Notes: generated by a model from the sequence alone, not told the origin. A stretch of DNA of 64,000 bases from Nostoc mirabile CHAB5784 (GCF_020829645.1 NZ_JAIVFS010000019.1:28598-92597); one strand, 5' to 3'; shown: positions 46,058-55,680, numbered from the stretch's first letter. Numbers and translations: made by a program.

Positions 46058-47002
46058 CTATTTTTTGAATTTGCCAGACATCAAAATTTTTATAAAGTAG
46101 CTGAATAACAAAACAATACCCTTGATTTTCCAATACAAATTATGTTCAAACAAAAAAATTATTTTCAAATATGAAATAAAATCCTGAAATTTGGGACATG
46201 GGATTGTTTTTAGCTCCTCAAGAGATGTGAAAGCCAATAATAACGGTAAACTCAAATTATTTTTGTGAAGAATGTAATTAAATAAGGAATTGCGTTTCCA
46301 AAATCTTTTATATTCATAGTTTTTGTCTGTATCTAAAAACTTATTGTTATGATATTGATTATTTTCATGTATTCTATACATCACTAAAGGTTTAGACATA
46401 TAAAACTTTTTAGCCCCTACCAAAGAGGCTCCCCATACCAGACAGTCATCAGACCTCACACGCCAATCTTCTATATTTGGAATAGGTAAAATTTTTCTGA
46501 TTATTTCTCTACGTATTGATAATGTTGAAGTTATAGAGCCAATCCATTCACCATTGCATAAAGTTCTGATTACTGAATAACCCAAATCTAAATCAACTGC
46601 ATCAGTTTGAAATATTCCTTCCACTGCCCCAAACTTCTTATATGCACAAAATATAAAATCACATTCAGTACGTCTCCTATAAAAATTTAGTGCGTTTTCT
46701 AAATATTGAGGTTCATAAATATCATCAGCATCTAAAAAAAATATAATCTCTCCGGTTGCAGCTAAAAAACCTTCATTAAAGGATGATAATTGTCCTTGAT
46801 TTTTTTCTTTAAAGATACATTTAACATTGTCTAATTGAGCAAATTTATCGATAACTTCCGCAGAATTATCTGTAGATGCATCATCAACAATAATAATTTC
46901 ATCAAATTTAACCGTTTGATTTAAAGCACTATCAATTGCCTCTAAAACAAATTCAGCATAATTGTAGTTATTAATTAAACAAGATGTTTTAATTTTATCC
47001 AT
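46058..47002 (-). CDS. GT2 family glycosyltransferase
   Basis: A 314-aa GT-A enzyme. It starts KTSCLINNYNYAEFVLEAIDSALNQT, with KFDEIIIVDDASTDNSAEVI and the DxD motif IIFFLDADDIYEP. The C-terminal ~70 residues are hydrophobic and aromatic (HNLYWKIKGIVLLFSYFIKIL), fitting membrane association. It is the second gene of the cluster, 76 bp after the tyrosine autokinase. Confidence 0.9.
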   Translation of the reverse strand: MDKIKTSCLINNYNYAEFVLEAIDSALNQTVKFDEIIIVDDASTDNSAEVIDKFAQLDNVKCIFKEKNQGQLSSFNEGFLAATGEIIFFLDADDIYEPQYLENALNFYRRRTECDFIFCAYKKFGAVEGIFQTDAVDLDLGYSVIRTLCNGEWIGSITSTLSIRREIIRKILPIPNIEDWRVRSDDCLVWGASLVGAKKFYMSKPLVMYRIHENNQYHNNKFLDTDKNYEYKRFWKRNSLFNYILHKNNLSLPLLLAFTSLEELKTIPCPKFQDFISYLKIIFLFEHNLYWKIKGIVLLFSYFIKILMSGKFKK

Positions 47003-47078
47003 GTAAGAATGCCTCCATAATCAGGAATAAGATAGGTTAATTTACTTGCAGCAACCTTCACTTTTGCAATTTGTCTAA

Positions 47079-49283
47079 TTAACGCTCTTTGGAAAATTTT
47101 GTTAAGCTGCTAGATACTAAATCTTGTTCAATTTGTTGCTTTTTGTTCTCATAAAAATAATTATTAGGTTCATTTTTGGTATTCACACCATTGATGACTA
47201 TCCCTAACACTTTCTGACCTGACTGAGTTAAAAACTCTTTAGCTGAATTCGCACTGTTCAAGTCAACTACTCCAGGACGAACGACTAATAAGATTCCGTC
47301 AGTGAGGGTACTTAAAACAGCAGCATCTGCTATTCCTGACAAAGGAGGTGTATCAAAAATTATAAAATCGTAATCAATCCCAAAGTTACTAATTAATGTT
47401 GCCATGCGTTGAGAATCTAGCATTGCTACTGGATTAGCAGGCAAGATTCCAGAAGTAAGAACCTCAAGATTAGGCATTACTTCTTGTATTGCTGCATCTA
47501 AAGAAACTTGACCAGCAATGGCATTACTTAGCCCTGTTGCATTTGTTAGCCCCCAGATATGATGCTGCATGGGATTACGCATATCTGCATCCACCAACAA
47601 GACCCGCCGCCCTGCCTGAGCCATAGTCACAGCTAAATTTGCAGATACGTCAGACTTTCCTTCTTTGGCAACGGAACTTGTGATTACAATACTTTTTAGC
47701 GGTTTATCAGAACAGAGAAACTTCAAGTTCACTTGTAGTACTTGGTATGCGTTACCAAGAGGGAAGTAAGGAATATCTCTGCCAATGATTTTGGGAATAG
47801 CTCTATCGATTCCTGCTATAGAAGAATTATCTTTACCATTTCTAGCTTGTGTCGGAATCACTCCCAAAACACTGTATTTTAAGACTTCTTTGGCTTCTTT
47901 GACCGTTTTGAGCGAGCGGTCTACTAAGTCTAAACCAAAGGCAACAATGATACCTAAGAAAAGACCAACTCCTCCTCCACCAACAATAAACAGGATTTTG
48001 CGAGGCCCTTCTGCTTTATCGGGGGTTAAAGCATAGGAAATGACACGAGCATTAGGAATCTTTTGGTTCTGTGCAATATCAATTTCTTGGCGTTTCTTTA
48101 AGAGTGTTTCGTAAGTCGTTTGAGCTGCTTGCAGCTTCCGTTCTAGTTCTCGTTGACTCTGTTCTAGCTTTGGCAAATTATTTGCTCGTTTGATATAGGC
48201 ATCTTGCTGTCGCAAAAGTGTGGCAATTTGTCTTTCTAGACCGACGCGTTCTGCCTGAGCACGAGTAATATCTGCTATTAAGCTTTGCCGCAGTTGTCCA
48301 ACCTGCAAACTTCCCTCTGTTATCTGCCCTGTACCAGCGAATTGTCCTATCCGCTCTTTTAGCAAGCTCTGAAGAGCTACGACTTTTTCTTGTAAGTTAG
48401 TAATTGTAGGGTGTTCAGGTGAAAAACGTGTACGCTCTAGTGCCAGTTGGCTTTCTGTGTCTTGGAGTTGGGCAAACACTTTCTGAACTCCAGGTGCTTG
48501 AGTCAATTCAGATGCGATTACACCTTGCTGTGAATCTATCTTAGCTTCACTGCGTAACTGTTCTAAACGACCTTTGACATCATCTAGTTGAGCTAAAGCT
48601 TGGGAAATTTGGTTTCCTAACTTGGAAATCGTATCAACTGCTGCGCTTGCTTCTTGTCCCAAGACAACAACTTTATTCTTTTCTTTAAATAGCCGCAGTT
48701 TTGATTCGGCTCTTCTGACAATTTCCTCAGCTTTGGGTACTTCCGTTACGAGAACCTCTTTGGCTGTCAGTGCTTCATTCTGATTAGCTTTGATATTTAG
48801 GTCGATATAACTGTCGATAACTTCATTGACAATTTTGGCAGCCAGTTCAGGATCACTGCCTTTATAAGAAAGTTGTACAACATCAGTGCCTTTGATTCCT
48901 TCTATTTTAAGTTTTTTTGCCAAATCGGGAATCGACAGCCGTTTGCCTTTGCTATCTTTGAGGTTAAGGGAATTAATTGTTTTCTCAATCACTGGATTTG
49001 ATCCAATAACTCTCACCTGAGTTTCCAGGGGATTGTCATTCACATTTAAAGCTTCTAAGCGTCCTATGTCTTGCGGTAACCCTGTGAGTGAGGAAGAGCG
49101 ATTTGTTTTAATCATCAAACTTCCTTCAGCTTTGTATGAGGGTTTTAGTGAAAATGCATACAAGCATCCAAGGGTAACAGTTATGCCAAAAATTCCGACT
49201 AGAGGTAGCCAACGGCGTCGGATAACTTCTAAGTATTTCTGAATATTTACTTCTTCAAACTGTGGCAAAGATTCCATCGTCAT
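47079..49283 (-). CDS. Polysaccharide copolymerase / bacterial tyrosine autokinase (Wzc-like)
   Basis: A 734-aa BY-kinase that controls chain length and export in Wzx/Wzy systems. The N-terminal Wzz domain starts INIQKYLEVIRRRWLPL-like with TM1 (about 29-50); a long coiled-coil periplasmic region (about 180-420) carries the GNVR-type stretch; TM2 (ILFIVGGGGVGLFLGIIVAF) is followed by the cytoplasmic kinase. That domain has Walker A SSVAKEGKSDVSANLA, Walker A' VLLVDADMRNP and Walker B FIIFDTPPLSG. The C-terminal tail is short and contains only NYFYENKK as a Tyr cluster, fewer tyrosines than enterobacterial Wzc. First gene of the cluster. The ATG at 49283 has an alternative two codons in. Confidence 0.93.
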   Translation of the reverse strand: MTMESLPQFEEVNIQKYLEVIRRRWLPLVGIFGITVTLGCLYAFSLKPSYKAEGSLMIKTNRSSSLTGLPQDIGRLEALNVNDNPLETQVRVIGSNPVIEKTINSLNLKDSKGKRLSIPDLAKKLKIEGIKGTDVVQLSYKGSDPELAAKIVNEVIDSYIDLNIKANQNEALTAKEVLVTEVPKAEEIVRRAESKLRLFKEKNKVVVLGQEASAAVDTISKLGNQISQALAQLDDVKGRLEQLRSEAKIDSQQGVIASELTQAPGVQKVFAQLQDTESQLALERTRFSPEHPTITNLQEKVVALQSLLKERIGQFAGTGQITEGSLQVGQLRQSLIADITRAQAERVGLERQIATLLRQQDAYIKRANNLPKLEQSQRELERKLQAAQTTYETLLKKRQEIDIAQNQKIPNARVISYALTPDKAEGPRKILFIVGGGGVGLFLGIIVAFGLDLVDRSLKTVKEAKEVLKYSVLGVIPTQARNGKDNSSIAGIDRAIPKIIGRDIPYFPLGNAYQVLQVNLKFLCSDKPLKSIVITSSVAKEGKSDVSANLAVTMAQAGRRVLLVDADMRNPMQHHIWGLTNATGLSNAIAGQVSLDAAIQEVMPNLEVLTSGILPANPVAMLDSQRMATLISNFGIDYDFIIFDTPPLSGIADAAVLSTLTDGILLVVRPGVVDLNSANSAKEFLTQSGQKVLGIVINGVNTKNEPNNYFYENKKQQIEQDLVSSSLTKFSKER

Positions 49284-50247
49284 AATATATACAAATTTTA
49301 TAAAAAAGTTGATTTACTTACAGGAGATATTTCTCAGTATTTTACCGACACTAGCACTGGAGTCTACTTTGCTATGGTAATATCTGCGTTGATTGTCAGC
49401 TAATGCCTTTTTGTTGAGGTTGTTCAAGAGGTGAATTCAGGAGGCAGGAGTAGGGAGTGGTGAGTAGTGAGTGGTGAGTGGGGAAAGACCACTTTCATGC
49501 TTGGTTGTGAAACTTGTTCATTGGGACTGCCTTCTGCCCGCTACCTTTCTTTGTAAACTAATAGACATTCTTAACTAGCAGTATCTGGCTTCCACTTATC
49601 TACGAAAGACTAAATAGTAATTGACTAGAGCTTGGTAGTGATCCTCTGATGGATAGGTGTAGATATTGATGATTTTGCTAATTAATAGTCAATTATTTTG
49701 AAGCTAAAATCTTTCTGTATTTCCTGGCTCACTGAAGATATTTGACTAAAATGCACCAATTTTATCCTCCACATGTATATAGTTTTATCAGTCGAACTTT
49801 ACCTGATATTGCTTGATCTTATCCTGACAACAAAAACAGGATAACTCAAAAATCTCTCCTTAATTGAGTGGCTTCCGATTTTTTGGTTAACTTAGCTTTG
49901 TGTTACTACTGACGGAAGTATTGATTAATCATCTAATAATCAACATCATATTATGTAAGAACACTGAATTGGATAACTTTACAAAATATTCATACAAATG
50001 CTACTATATTCGCTGCCTGTTTGTTGATTCTGAAAAGACAAGAGGAATTAATTGCTTAAGGGTAAGTAATAAAACAAGTGTGCCAGCCTACAAGCAATGG
50101 AACCACTTCAGAGGTAGGCTTCGGACAGTGAAAAGAGACGCTTAGAAAGACTGGATGGATATTTACGTGATCTTCTGCTTAAAAGCTTTCAACAATAATT
50201 AGTTCTTACTTGGAATAATGGTCAATCTTGAGGACGATACGGGACTG

Positions 50248-50377
50248 ATATCATGTCCGGTAAAAGACTTATCATTAAGACCGCAGTTTTTGCTGGGGGC
50301 TATTAGCTGGGGGAAAGAGAGTTTTAATATTTTTGCATAGATGCCCGGAATAATAACTAATTAAGCGGACATGATAT
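50248..50377. mobile_element. MITE-like element, ATATCATGTCCG ends
   Basis: The left end ATATCATGTCCGG (50248-50260) and right end GCGGACATGATAT (50365-50377) are inverted, 12 of 13 bases matching. The interior differs from the 13304 copy except near the ends. Same family as 13304-13441 and 52377-52524. Confidence 0.8.
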
Positions 50378-50423
50378 GACGATAATCAAATTGTGTGATT
50401 ATAAGTATCGAACTTGTAAGGAC

Positions 50424-50645
50424 TCACAACCAGTTTAATTTGCCCAGACTAGTGAAAGACTTTTTTTGATGTGGGTTGATGTGTGGAAATGACAGCACAG
50501 TAACCGTTGAGCTTATATCCCGTTTAGGCTTACCCGTAAACTTGCGATCGCCTTGTTTGTATTTTGCAATAGACACAAAATACTCCTTCCAAGGTTTATC
50601 TAACAATATATATGTTGTCTTATCTGTGTAACCGTATGGTAACAC
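50424..50645 (-). pseudogene. Probable IS605-type OrfB/TnpB transposase fragment
   Basis: A 73-codon frame. The part LLDKPWKEYFVSIAKYKQGD followed by RKFTGKPK resembles the N-terminal region of OrfB (TnpB) proteins of IS200/IS605 elements (…LDKxWKxFFxSIKxY…F.GRPKLP pattern). After GKPK the similarity ends and the frame runs into unrelated sequence. No DDE or zinc-finger part is present, so it is a small relic. Family call rests on pattern memory only. Confidence 0.5.
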
Positions 50646-50896
50646 GCATGAGAGATAAACGGCTAGTAACTAAGTTTGCACAATAAAACCGAACTATGTG
50701 AAGAGAGATAAACTAGGATGCAATCGTTTTCACTGCTGCTTTATGCCAAGAACAAAGTTTTCCGTTGACCAGAAATAAAAAGGTACAGAGCAACTAAATT
50801 TCTTTATAGTTACTGAGCGTAGTCGTAAAGCCTGCGGCATAGCTACGCTTAGGGCGCAGCCTAAGAAGAGAAGTATGGGGTTCAAAATTTTTGACT

Positions 50897-51016
50897 GCGT
50901 GAATGCGTGACACTTCGACTCCTTTCGACTGCGCTACTTCGGCTACGGTTCCATGTCCGCAAGTCGAGATGCTCAGTACAAGTCAAGGCAAGTCGCTCAG
51001 TGTTAACTTTTGACTT
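50897..51016. repeat. 120-bp dispersed repeat, copy 2
   Basis: The match to 24469-24588 is full length, in the same orientation, from GCGTGAATGCGTGACACTTC to GTTAACTTTTGACTT. Confidence 0.9.
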
Positions 51017-51218
51017 CCTAGTTCGCGTAGCGTCTCCAAGAGTTGGGGCTGACCTACTTATTAATACGGCTAAAAGAATATGAGTTAGCACAGTTGCAGT
51101 AGAAAGCAGAGAACAGACGAGTGTCAAATTCTGACATGGTTAGAGCATGGATTGCTCAACTGCCTACTTTGAGACAAAAGTCTACATCTGACTAAATAAA
51201 CTTCACTATATTTTTAAT

Positions 51219-51236
51219 GAAGTTTAGCTAAACTTC
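51219..51236. promoter_or_regulatory. Perfect 18-bp palindrome, possible operator
   Basis: GAAGTTTAGCTAAACTTC is a perfect dyad about 110 bp upstream of the secreted-protein gene at 51347, preceded by a related half site AAACTTCA (51199-51206). It could bind a dimeric regulator; no known site matches. Confidence 0.45.
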
Positions 51237-51346
51237 TTGCTACCTGTGTTAATCTGAAGCATTAAAACTAGGCTGCCATTTTTTGCTTTCTGTATCTAGC
51301 CAATTTTAATTATTAAACTAACATTAAATGTAAAGAGTATTTAATT

Positions 51347-51739
51347 ATGAAATTATCTTCCATCACCTTAGTCCTTGTCATTAGTACACTCGTTCTCCCT
51401 CAGAGTGTCTATGCTAACCAAGAAAATGTTCCCATGATAACAGGCGATTACAATCAGGCTGGAGTTTTATTGACGGAACCAGCCACGATTAACACTACAT
51501 GGAGTAATTTTACCGGACAGACTAATAATCCCAAAGAAACTGCTGAATCAATTTTGCTAGTAGAGGAGCAAGGATGCCAAAAGATTAACCCACTTGAGTT
51601 CATCAATAACCCAGGCGCTTTCTTTAAGCAATGTCAAAAGCCAACAAATACCCAAACTTCTCAAAGTACTGAGCCAATTGAGTATCTCAAGGTTCCTAAA
51701 CTCGATTCTGGTATTAGTGTGACAGTTACTAAGTTTTGA
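51347..51739 (+). CDS. Small secreted protein of unknown function
   Basis: A 130-aa protein. The N-terminal 23 residues (MKLSSITLVLVISTLVLPQS then VYA) form a clear Sec signal peptide with an Ala-x-Ala-like cleavage site before NQENV. The mature part has two cysteines, in EQGCQKINPLEFINNPGAFF and KQCQKP, which could form a disulfide. No known domain is recognised. It has its own promoter region with an 18-bp palindrome upstream. Confidence 0.75.
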   Translation: MKLSSITLVLVISTLVLPQSVYANQENVPMITGDYNQAGVLLTEPATINTTWSNFTGQTNNPKETAESILLVEEQGCQKINPLEFINNPGAFFKQCQKPTNTQTSQSTEPIEYLKVPKLDSGISVTVTKF

Positions 51740-51809
51740 TATAGAACTTTTTTAGTAAGAGATAATTAATTATTGGTAATGTAATTTATCTAGATAATTA
51801 CGTTAAAAC

Positions 51810-52181
51810 ATGGATGAAATATTTATGCTGGCTGCTTTAGCTCAAAGCCGAAAAGCTTTGCCAGAATGTTTGCCCAACCCACCAGTAGGCTGTGTAATCA
51901 TAGATGCCCAAGAGATAGTAGCCCAAGGATACACGCAAGCGCCCGGAAAACACCATGCTGAGGCTGACGCACTTAACCAAATTCAAGGCAAAGCTTTCAA
52001 CTTCTTGAAAATGTATGTAACTCTTGAACCTTGTTCTTTTCATGGACGCACACCCGCATGTGCTTTAGCGATCGCCAAAGATCGTCGTATACATGAAATA
52101 TATGTATCTATAATTGATCCAGACTCCCGTAATAATGGTCAAGGATTGGATATTCTCAAGAATTGCAGGAAAAATAGTTAA
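51810..52181 (+). CDS. RibD-like deaminase-domain protein, stand-alone
   Basis: A 123-aa cytidine-deaminase-fold protein. Zinc motifs: HHAEADAL (His plus catalytic Glu) and EPCSFHGRTPAC (two Cys ligands). The pattern NPPVGCVIID and TLEPCSFHGRTPACA is that of the N-terminal deaminase half of RibD (riboflavin synthesis), but the reductase half is missing and the protein ends soon after the deaminase core (DPDSRNNGQGLDILKNC). It may be a natural single-domain deaminase or a truncated RibD. The following 1.5 kb contains no reductase remnant that I can recognise. Confidence 0.75.
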   Translation: MDEIFMLAALAQSRKALPECLPNPPVGCVIIDAQEIVAQGYTQAPGKHHAEADALNQIQGKAFNFLKMYVTLEPCSFHGRTPACALAIAKDRRIHEIYVSIIDPDSRNNGQGLDILKNCRKNS

Positions 52182-52376
52182 TGTTGGGTTATGCGCCAAT
52201 GAGGTGAATGTTTTTCTTAACCAATATCTAATAAAGTGATACTTGAAAAGTTAGGTTAAAATTGCAACACAGTACCATCTTCCAAAAATTTTTGCAACAA
52301 GTCAATCATCTGTGTCGATTCACAACTGTGCTTTTATATCAACTTAAGGTGAAAACTAGTAAGCGTGGAAGGTTTA

Positions 52377-52524
52377 ATATCACGTCCGCTTGATTGCTTA
52401 TTAAACCCGAATCACGCCACCCCGACAATCGTCGCTTTGTCTCACCTCCCCAAGAATAAGGGGAGGGGTTGGGGGTGGGGTGTAATGACTGTGGTTATGA
52501 TAACTAATTATGCGGACATGATAT
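52377..52524. mobile_element. MITE-like element, ATATCACGTCCGC ends
   Basis: The left end ATATCACGTCCGC (52377-52389) and right end GCGGACATGATAT (52512-52524) match in inverted orientation except for one base. The left flank TTGATTGCTTATTAAACCCG is the reverse complement of the right flank of the 13304 element, so the element is present in the opposite orientation. Confidence 0.85.
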
Positions 52525-52650
52525 AAGATATCCTCTTGTTAAGGGTTTCAGATGATTTTTGCATTTTTGGAGAAGTCGGGAATCTTGTTATTGAAATTAT
52601 GCTGTTTAATAACCACCCCTAAACGTAAGTCTTTTCTTAAAATAGGATAA

Positions 52651-52851
52651 TTATTTGCGATCGCGGGTGTTGCTATCTTGCCAAGTATTATCCTTGGTGT
52701 TAATGTGACCAATGTTACTACTTTTAGTCAATAAAATGTCGCCAAGAGTAATTACATTGATAATACTGCACCCAATACAGATGTCTGCGTGCAGTATGAC
52801 ACAAGCGCAATTATCATAGATGCCTGCGTCTTTGCCGTCCTAAATCCCTAA
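52651..52851 (+). pseudogene. Decayed DUF3172 family gene
   Basis: One frame reads LFAIAGVAILPSIILGVN…TTFSQ, stop, then NVAKSNYIDNTAPNTDVCVQ, YDTSAIIIDACVFAVLNP, stop. The order TM segment, IDxxAPN, D(V/L)CVQY, SA, VF, LNP is that of the cyanobacterial DUF3172 family as I recall it. The N-terminal part, the C-terminal third and a start codon are missing, and there are two in-frame stops, so it is dead. Confidence 0.65.
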
Positions 52852-53737
52852 TTACAAGTATTTAACTGGACTTTCAAGAAGCAAGGCAGCTATGCTGTCT
52901 TGGTTGAGGTAGGATTTGACTTGTTTGTTTCCTTTGTAGCGGTTGCTGCACCGCCAGTTGAACTGCTCCTAAGAAAGCTGTTCTTAAGTAGAGGAGGCTG
53001 GAGAAGTGCTTTTTTCATGGTTAGCCCTCTACGTATCCGGATTTATTTAATATGATTGGATTATTTAGTAAAAAATTAGGGGTAAAAAATGGGCATTTTA
53101 TGTTTAATAACTTGATATTCAATAAAAATAAAATTAAAATATAACCCAAATATTAGCTATCAAAACAAATTGTTATTTTTTGTTTTAATAATTTTAAATA
53201 CGACTACTGTAGGGGTTTTGTGTTCTTAATTTGTTTATTGTAATAAAATAGTTTTTGGGGCAATTTTTCATTTCTTCATATACTGTATTTAAAAATTAAA
53301 TAAATCATAATTATATTTCAAAATATAGCAATACTATTTGAGTTGTAAAGATTATCGAACCGCCTTCTCTGCGAGAGGCTTCCGCCAACGCGTAGCGTCT
53401 CGCAGAGAAGTCGCCAAGAGCGCCAAGGAAAGAAGGAAAGAAGTTTATGAATCATTTAGGACTGCTATATGCAAATATCAATAATAAAGCAGTGTAATAG
53501 ATTCAAAAGATATGGTGATCATACTTGAGGTAATTGATTTGTCACTACTGATGATGTTATTATTAGGGAGTGGGTTGATTTTGGGTTTATTATCTCCAAG
53601 AATTGACTTGTAATGTATCATAGACCAGAATTCATCAGTATTGCTAATTGATTGATTAGCAGTGTGAAATGGCTATGGGTCTGAATATCTAGACTTGATA
53701 CCAATAAATTGATGAGGTTACAGAGGAGCAAATAACC

Positions 53738-54757
53738 ATGAGCAACTTAACATCTCCACCTACCGAAGTTCAAAAAACGAAGAAAAAAAGTTTAGCCGCA
53801 GATAAAAAACCTCGAGCTACAGATGATATTGTGCGTAGTTATCTGCAAGAAATCGGGCGTGTAGATTTGTTGACTCGTGAACAAGAGGTTATTTTTGCCG
53901 AGCAAGTGCAGCAGATGATGAATTTACTAGCTGCTAAAGAAGAATTGGCTGTGAAATTAAACCACGAACCCACGTTGCAAGAATGGGCAGATCAGGTGGA
54001 GTTAAGTGTTGAGGTGGTAGAGAAACAGCTAACTCAAGGACATCAAGCCAAGCAGAAAATGATTCAGGCTAATCTCCGGTTAGTGGTAGCAGTGGCGAAG
54101 AAATACCAGCACCGCAACCTGGAATTTATGGATTTAATTCAAGAAGGTACTTTGGGTTTAGAGCGAGGGGTGGATAAATTTGATCCTGCTCTTGGTTATA
54201 AGTTTTCTACCTACGCTTACTGGTGGATTCGTCAAGGAATCACAAGAGCCATCGCTCAACAAGGACGGACAATTCGTTTACCGATCCACGTCTTTGAGAA
54301 ACTGAACAAAATTAAACGGGTGCAGCGAGAATTATCTCAACAGTTAGGTAGGGTTCCTACTACTGCTGAAATTGCTAAGGCGTTATCTTTGACACCTAGC
54401 CAAGTTCGAGAGTGTTTGTACTTAGCGCGTCAACCCTTCTCCTTAGAGGCGCGAGTTGGTGAACAACAAGATACAGAATTGCAGGACATACTGGAGGATG
54501 ATGGCCCTTCTCCCGAAGACTATGCTGTTGAAGAATCTCTTCACCAAGACTTACAAGACTTGTTGGCAAAGCTGTCTCCCCAGCAACGAGAAATATTAAC
54601 CTTGCGCTTTGGTCTGACTGATGGATATGAACTTTCTTTAGCACAGATTGGCGATCGCATGGGTATTAGTCGAGAACGGGTGCGTCAGATAGAGCAAAAA
54701 GCTCTCAGCCTCCTCCGACGGCAAAAAGAACAAGTACGTAGTTATTTAGCTAGCTAA
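53738..54757 (+). CDS. Group 2 RNA polymerase sigma factor (RpoD/SigA-related)
   Basis: A 339-aa sigma-70 family protein. Region 1.2 is DDIVRSYLQEIGRVDLLTREQE; region 2 has NLRLVVAVAKKYQHRNLEFMDLIQEG and FSTYAYWWIRQGITRAI (-10 recognition and melting); region 3 lies around PIHVFEKLNKIKRVQREL; region 4 is …ILTLRFGL..SLAQIGDRMGISRERVRQIEQKAL (-35 recognition). There is no acidic region 1.1, so it is a group 2 alternative factor of the kind cyanobacteria use for nitrogen, carbon or stress responses. Which Sig paralogue it is cannot be decided here. AGAGGAG lies upstream of the ATG. Confidence 0.93.
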   Translation: MSNLTSPPTEVQKTKKKSLAADKKPRATDDIVRSYLQEIGRVDLLTREQEVIFAEQVQQMMNLLAAKEELAVKLNHEPTLQEWADQVELSVEVVEKQLTQGHQAKQKMIQANLRLVVAVAKKYQHRNLEFMDLIQEGTLGLERGVDKFDPALGYKFSTYAYWWIRQGITRAIAQQGRTIRLPIHVFEKLNKIKRVQRELSQQLGRVPTTAEIAKALSLTPSQVRECLYLARQPFSLEARVGEQQDTELQDILEDDGPSPEDYAVEESLHQDLQDLLAKLSPQQREILTLRFGLTDGYELSLAQIGDRMGISRERVRQIEQKALSLLRRQKEQVRSYLAS

Positions 54758-54873
54758 ATAATTCATAATTTATAATTACTAATTCATAATTGAATTTTTT
54801 AACTATGAATTATGAATTAATAATTATTGGTTATTTTGGGGGAAAATAAACCTAAGCATCTCAAAGGTTTGAT

Positions 54874-55368
54874 ATGAGTACATCAAAGACAGTGCAACAA
54901 TTGCAAGCACAATGGGTGACTTCTGAAAACTTTCGGCGTTATGGACAGGTGATTTTTGCAAGTCTTGATGGCAAAGCTTACGATGTGGAAGATGCCCAGT
55001 TAAACCTGCAAAACGGGATTCCACGATTTTATATTATGCGGTTGGAGAAGAGGGGGCAAAAGTTTCACAAAATTACTCGCCATGTGCAATGCACTCAATG
55101 TCTGGGTTCTTTGGAAGGGAAGGATTGGTTAATTGCAGTTTGTCCTCCTAATAATGATGTGAATGAACCAGCATTAGAAGAGATTGCTGCTTTCCGCATT
55201 CCGGGGAATTGTTTTATCAAGCTACATGAGGGTACTTGGCACGCTGGCCCCTATTTTGATCATGAAGCTGTAGATTTTTATAATTTGGAACTAGCTGATA
55301 CAAATGTGCTGGATCATTTCACCCATGATTTTCTCAAGAGTCATCAATTAGAGTTTGAGATGATTTAG
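54874..55368 (+). CDS. Ureidoglycolate lyase
   Basis: A 164-aa cupin-fold protein of the AllA family, which splits ureidoglycolate into glyoxylate and urea at the end of purine (allantoin) breakdown. Visible: FRRYGQVIFASLDG near the start, then FHKITRHVQCTQCLGSLEGKDWLIAV, and the metal/active-site strand FIKLHEGTWHAGPYFD. No other allantoin genes lie nearby, so it may use glyoxylate-derived or alternative substrates. It follows the sigma factor by 117 bp containing an AATTCATAAT / ATTATGAATT inverted repeat. Confidence 0.88.
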   Translation: MSTSKTVQQLQAQWVTSENFRRYGQVIFASLDGKAYDVEDAQLNLQNGIPRFYIMRLEKRGQKFHKITRHVQCTQCLGSLEGKDWLIAVCPPNNDVNEPALEEIAAFRIPGNCFIKLHEGTWHAGPYFDHEAVDFYNLELADTNVLDHFTHDFLKSHQLEFEMI

Positions 55369-55680
55369 GTGAGATTGGGTTTAATAAATATGATCATTCG
55401 TTTATAGAGTGCGTAAGCCCTAAAATAGTATTGCCTGCTGAATCCACAGCACCATATAGATATTTATATTCACCTTTTACCTTAAATTATTAGGCAACAT
55501 TTCCATAAACAACTTTAGAGGTTGTTTGAAAAGTGGTTAGCTGTGATTTTAGGCACTTGTTGATCCCCCCTAACCCCCCTTAAAAAGGGGGGAATTAGAA
55601 TCAAAGTCCCCCTTGAAAAGGGGGATTTAGGGGGATCTAAAACTTTTTGCTACCAACGAAAGGACTTTTCAAACATCCTC
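55369..55680. repeat. Spacer with a GATCCCCCCTAACCCCC palindromic repeat
   Basis: Positions about 55561-55640 hold GATCCCCCCTAACCCCCCTT…AAGGGGGATTTAGGGGGATC, related to the inner part of the 14043-14275 element. It lies between convergent genes (ureidoglycolate lyase and galK) and could stop transcription on both strands. Confidence 0.8.

Larger units (their letters stand above)
49284..51346. other. 2-kb gene-poor region upstream of the polysaccharide cluster
   Basis: Contains a GAGTGGTGAGTAGTGAGTGG simple repeat (about 49451-49480), probable cluster promoter sequence (49290-49900, AT-rich), a MITE-like element (50248-50377), a transposase-like fragment (50424-50645), a second copy of the 120-bp repeat (50897-51016) and an 18-bp palindrome (51219-51236). 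No intact gene is supported. Confidence 0.7.
52182..53737. other. 1.5-kb repeat and relic region upstream of the sigma factor
   Basis: Contains a MITE-like element (52377-52524), a DUF3172 pseudogene (52651-52851), AT-rich DNA (53040-53340), and a CTTCTCTGC..GCAGAGAAG repeat (53362-53411) with the GGACTGCTAT tail. The last 250 bp should hold the sigma-factor promoter. The ribosome binding site AGAGGAG precedes 53738. Confidence 0.65.

Noticed and set aside
49900..50145. 81-codon plus-strand frame
   Set aside because: No domain and AT-driven composition.
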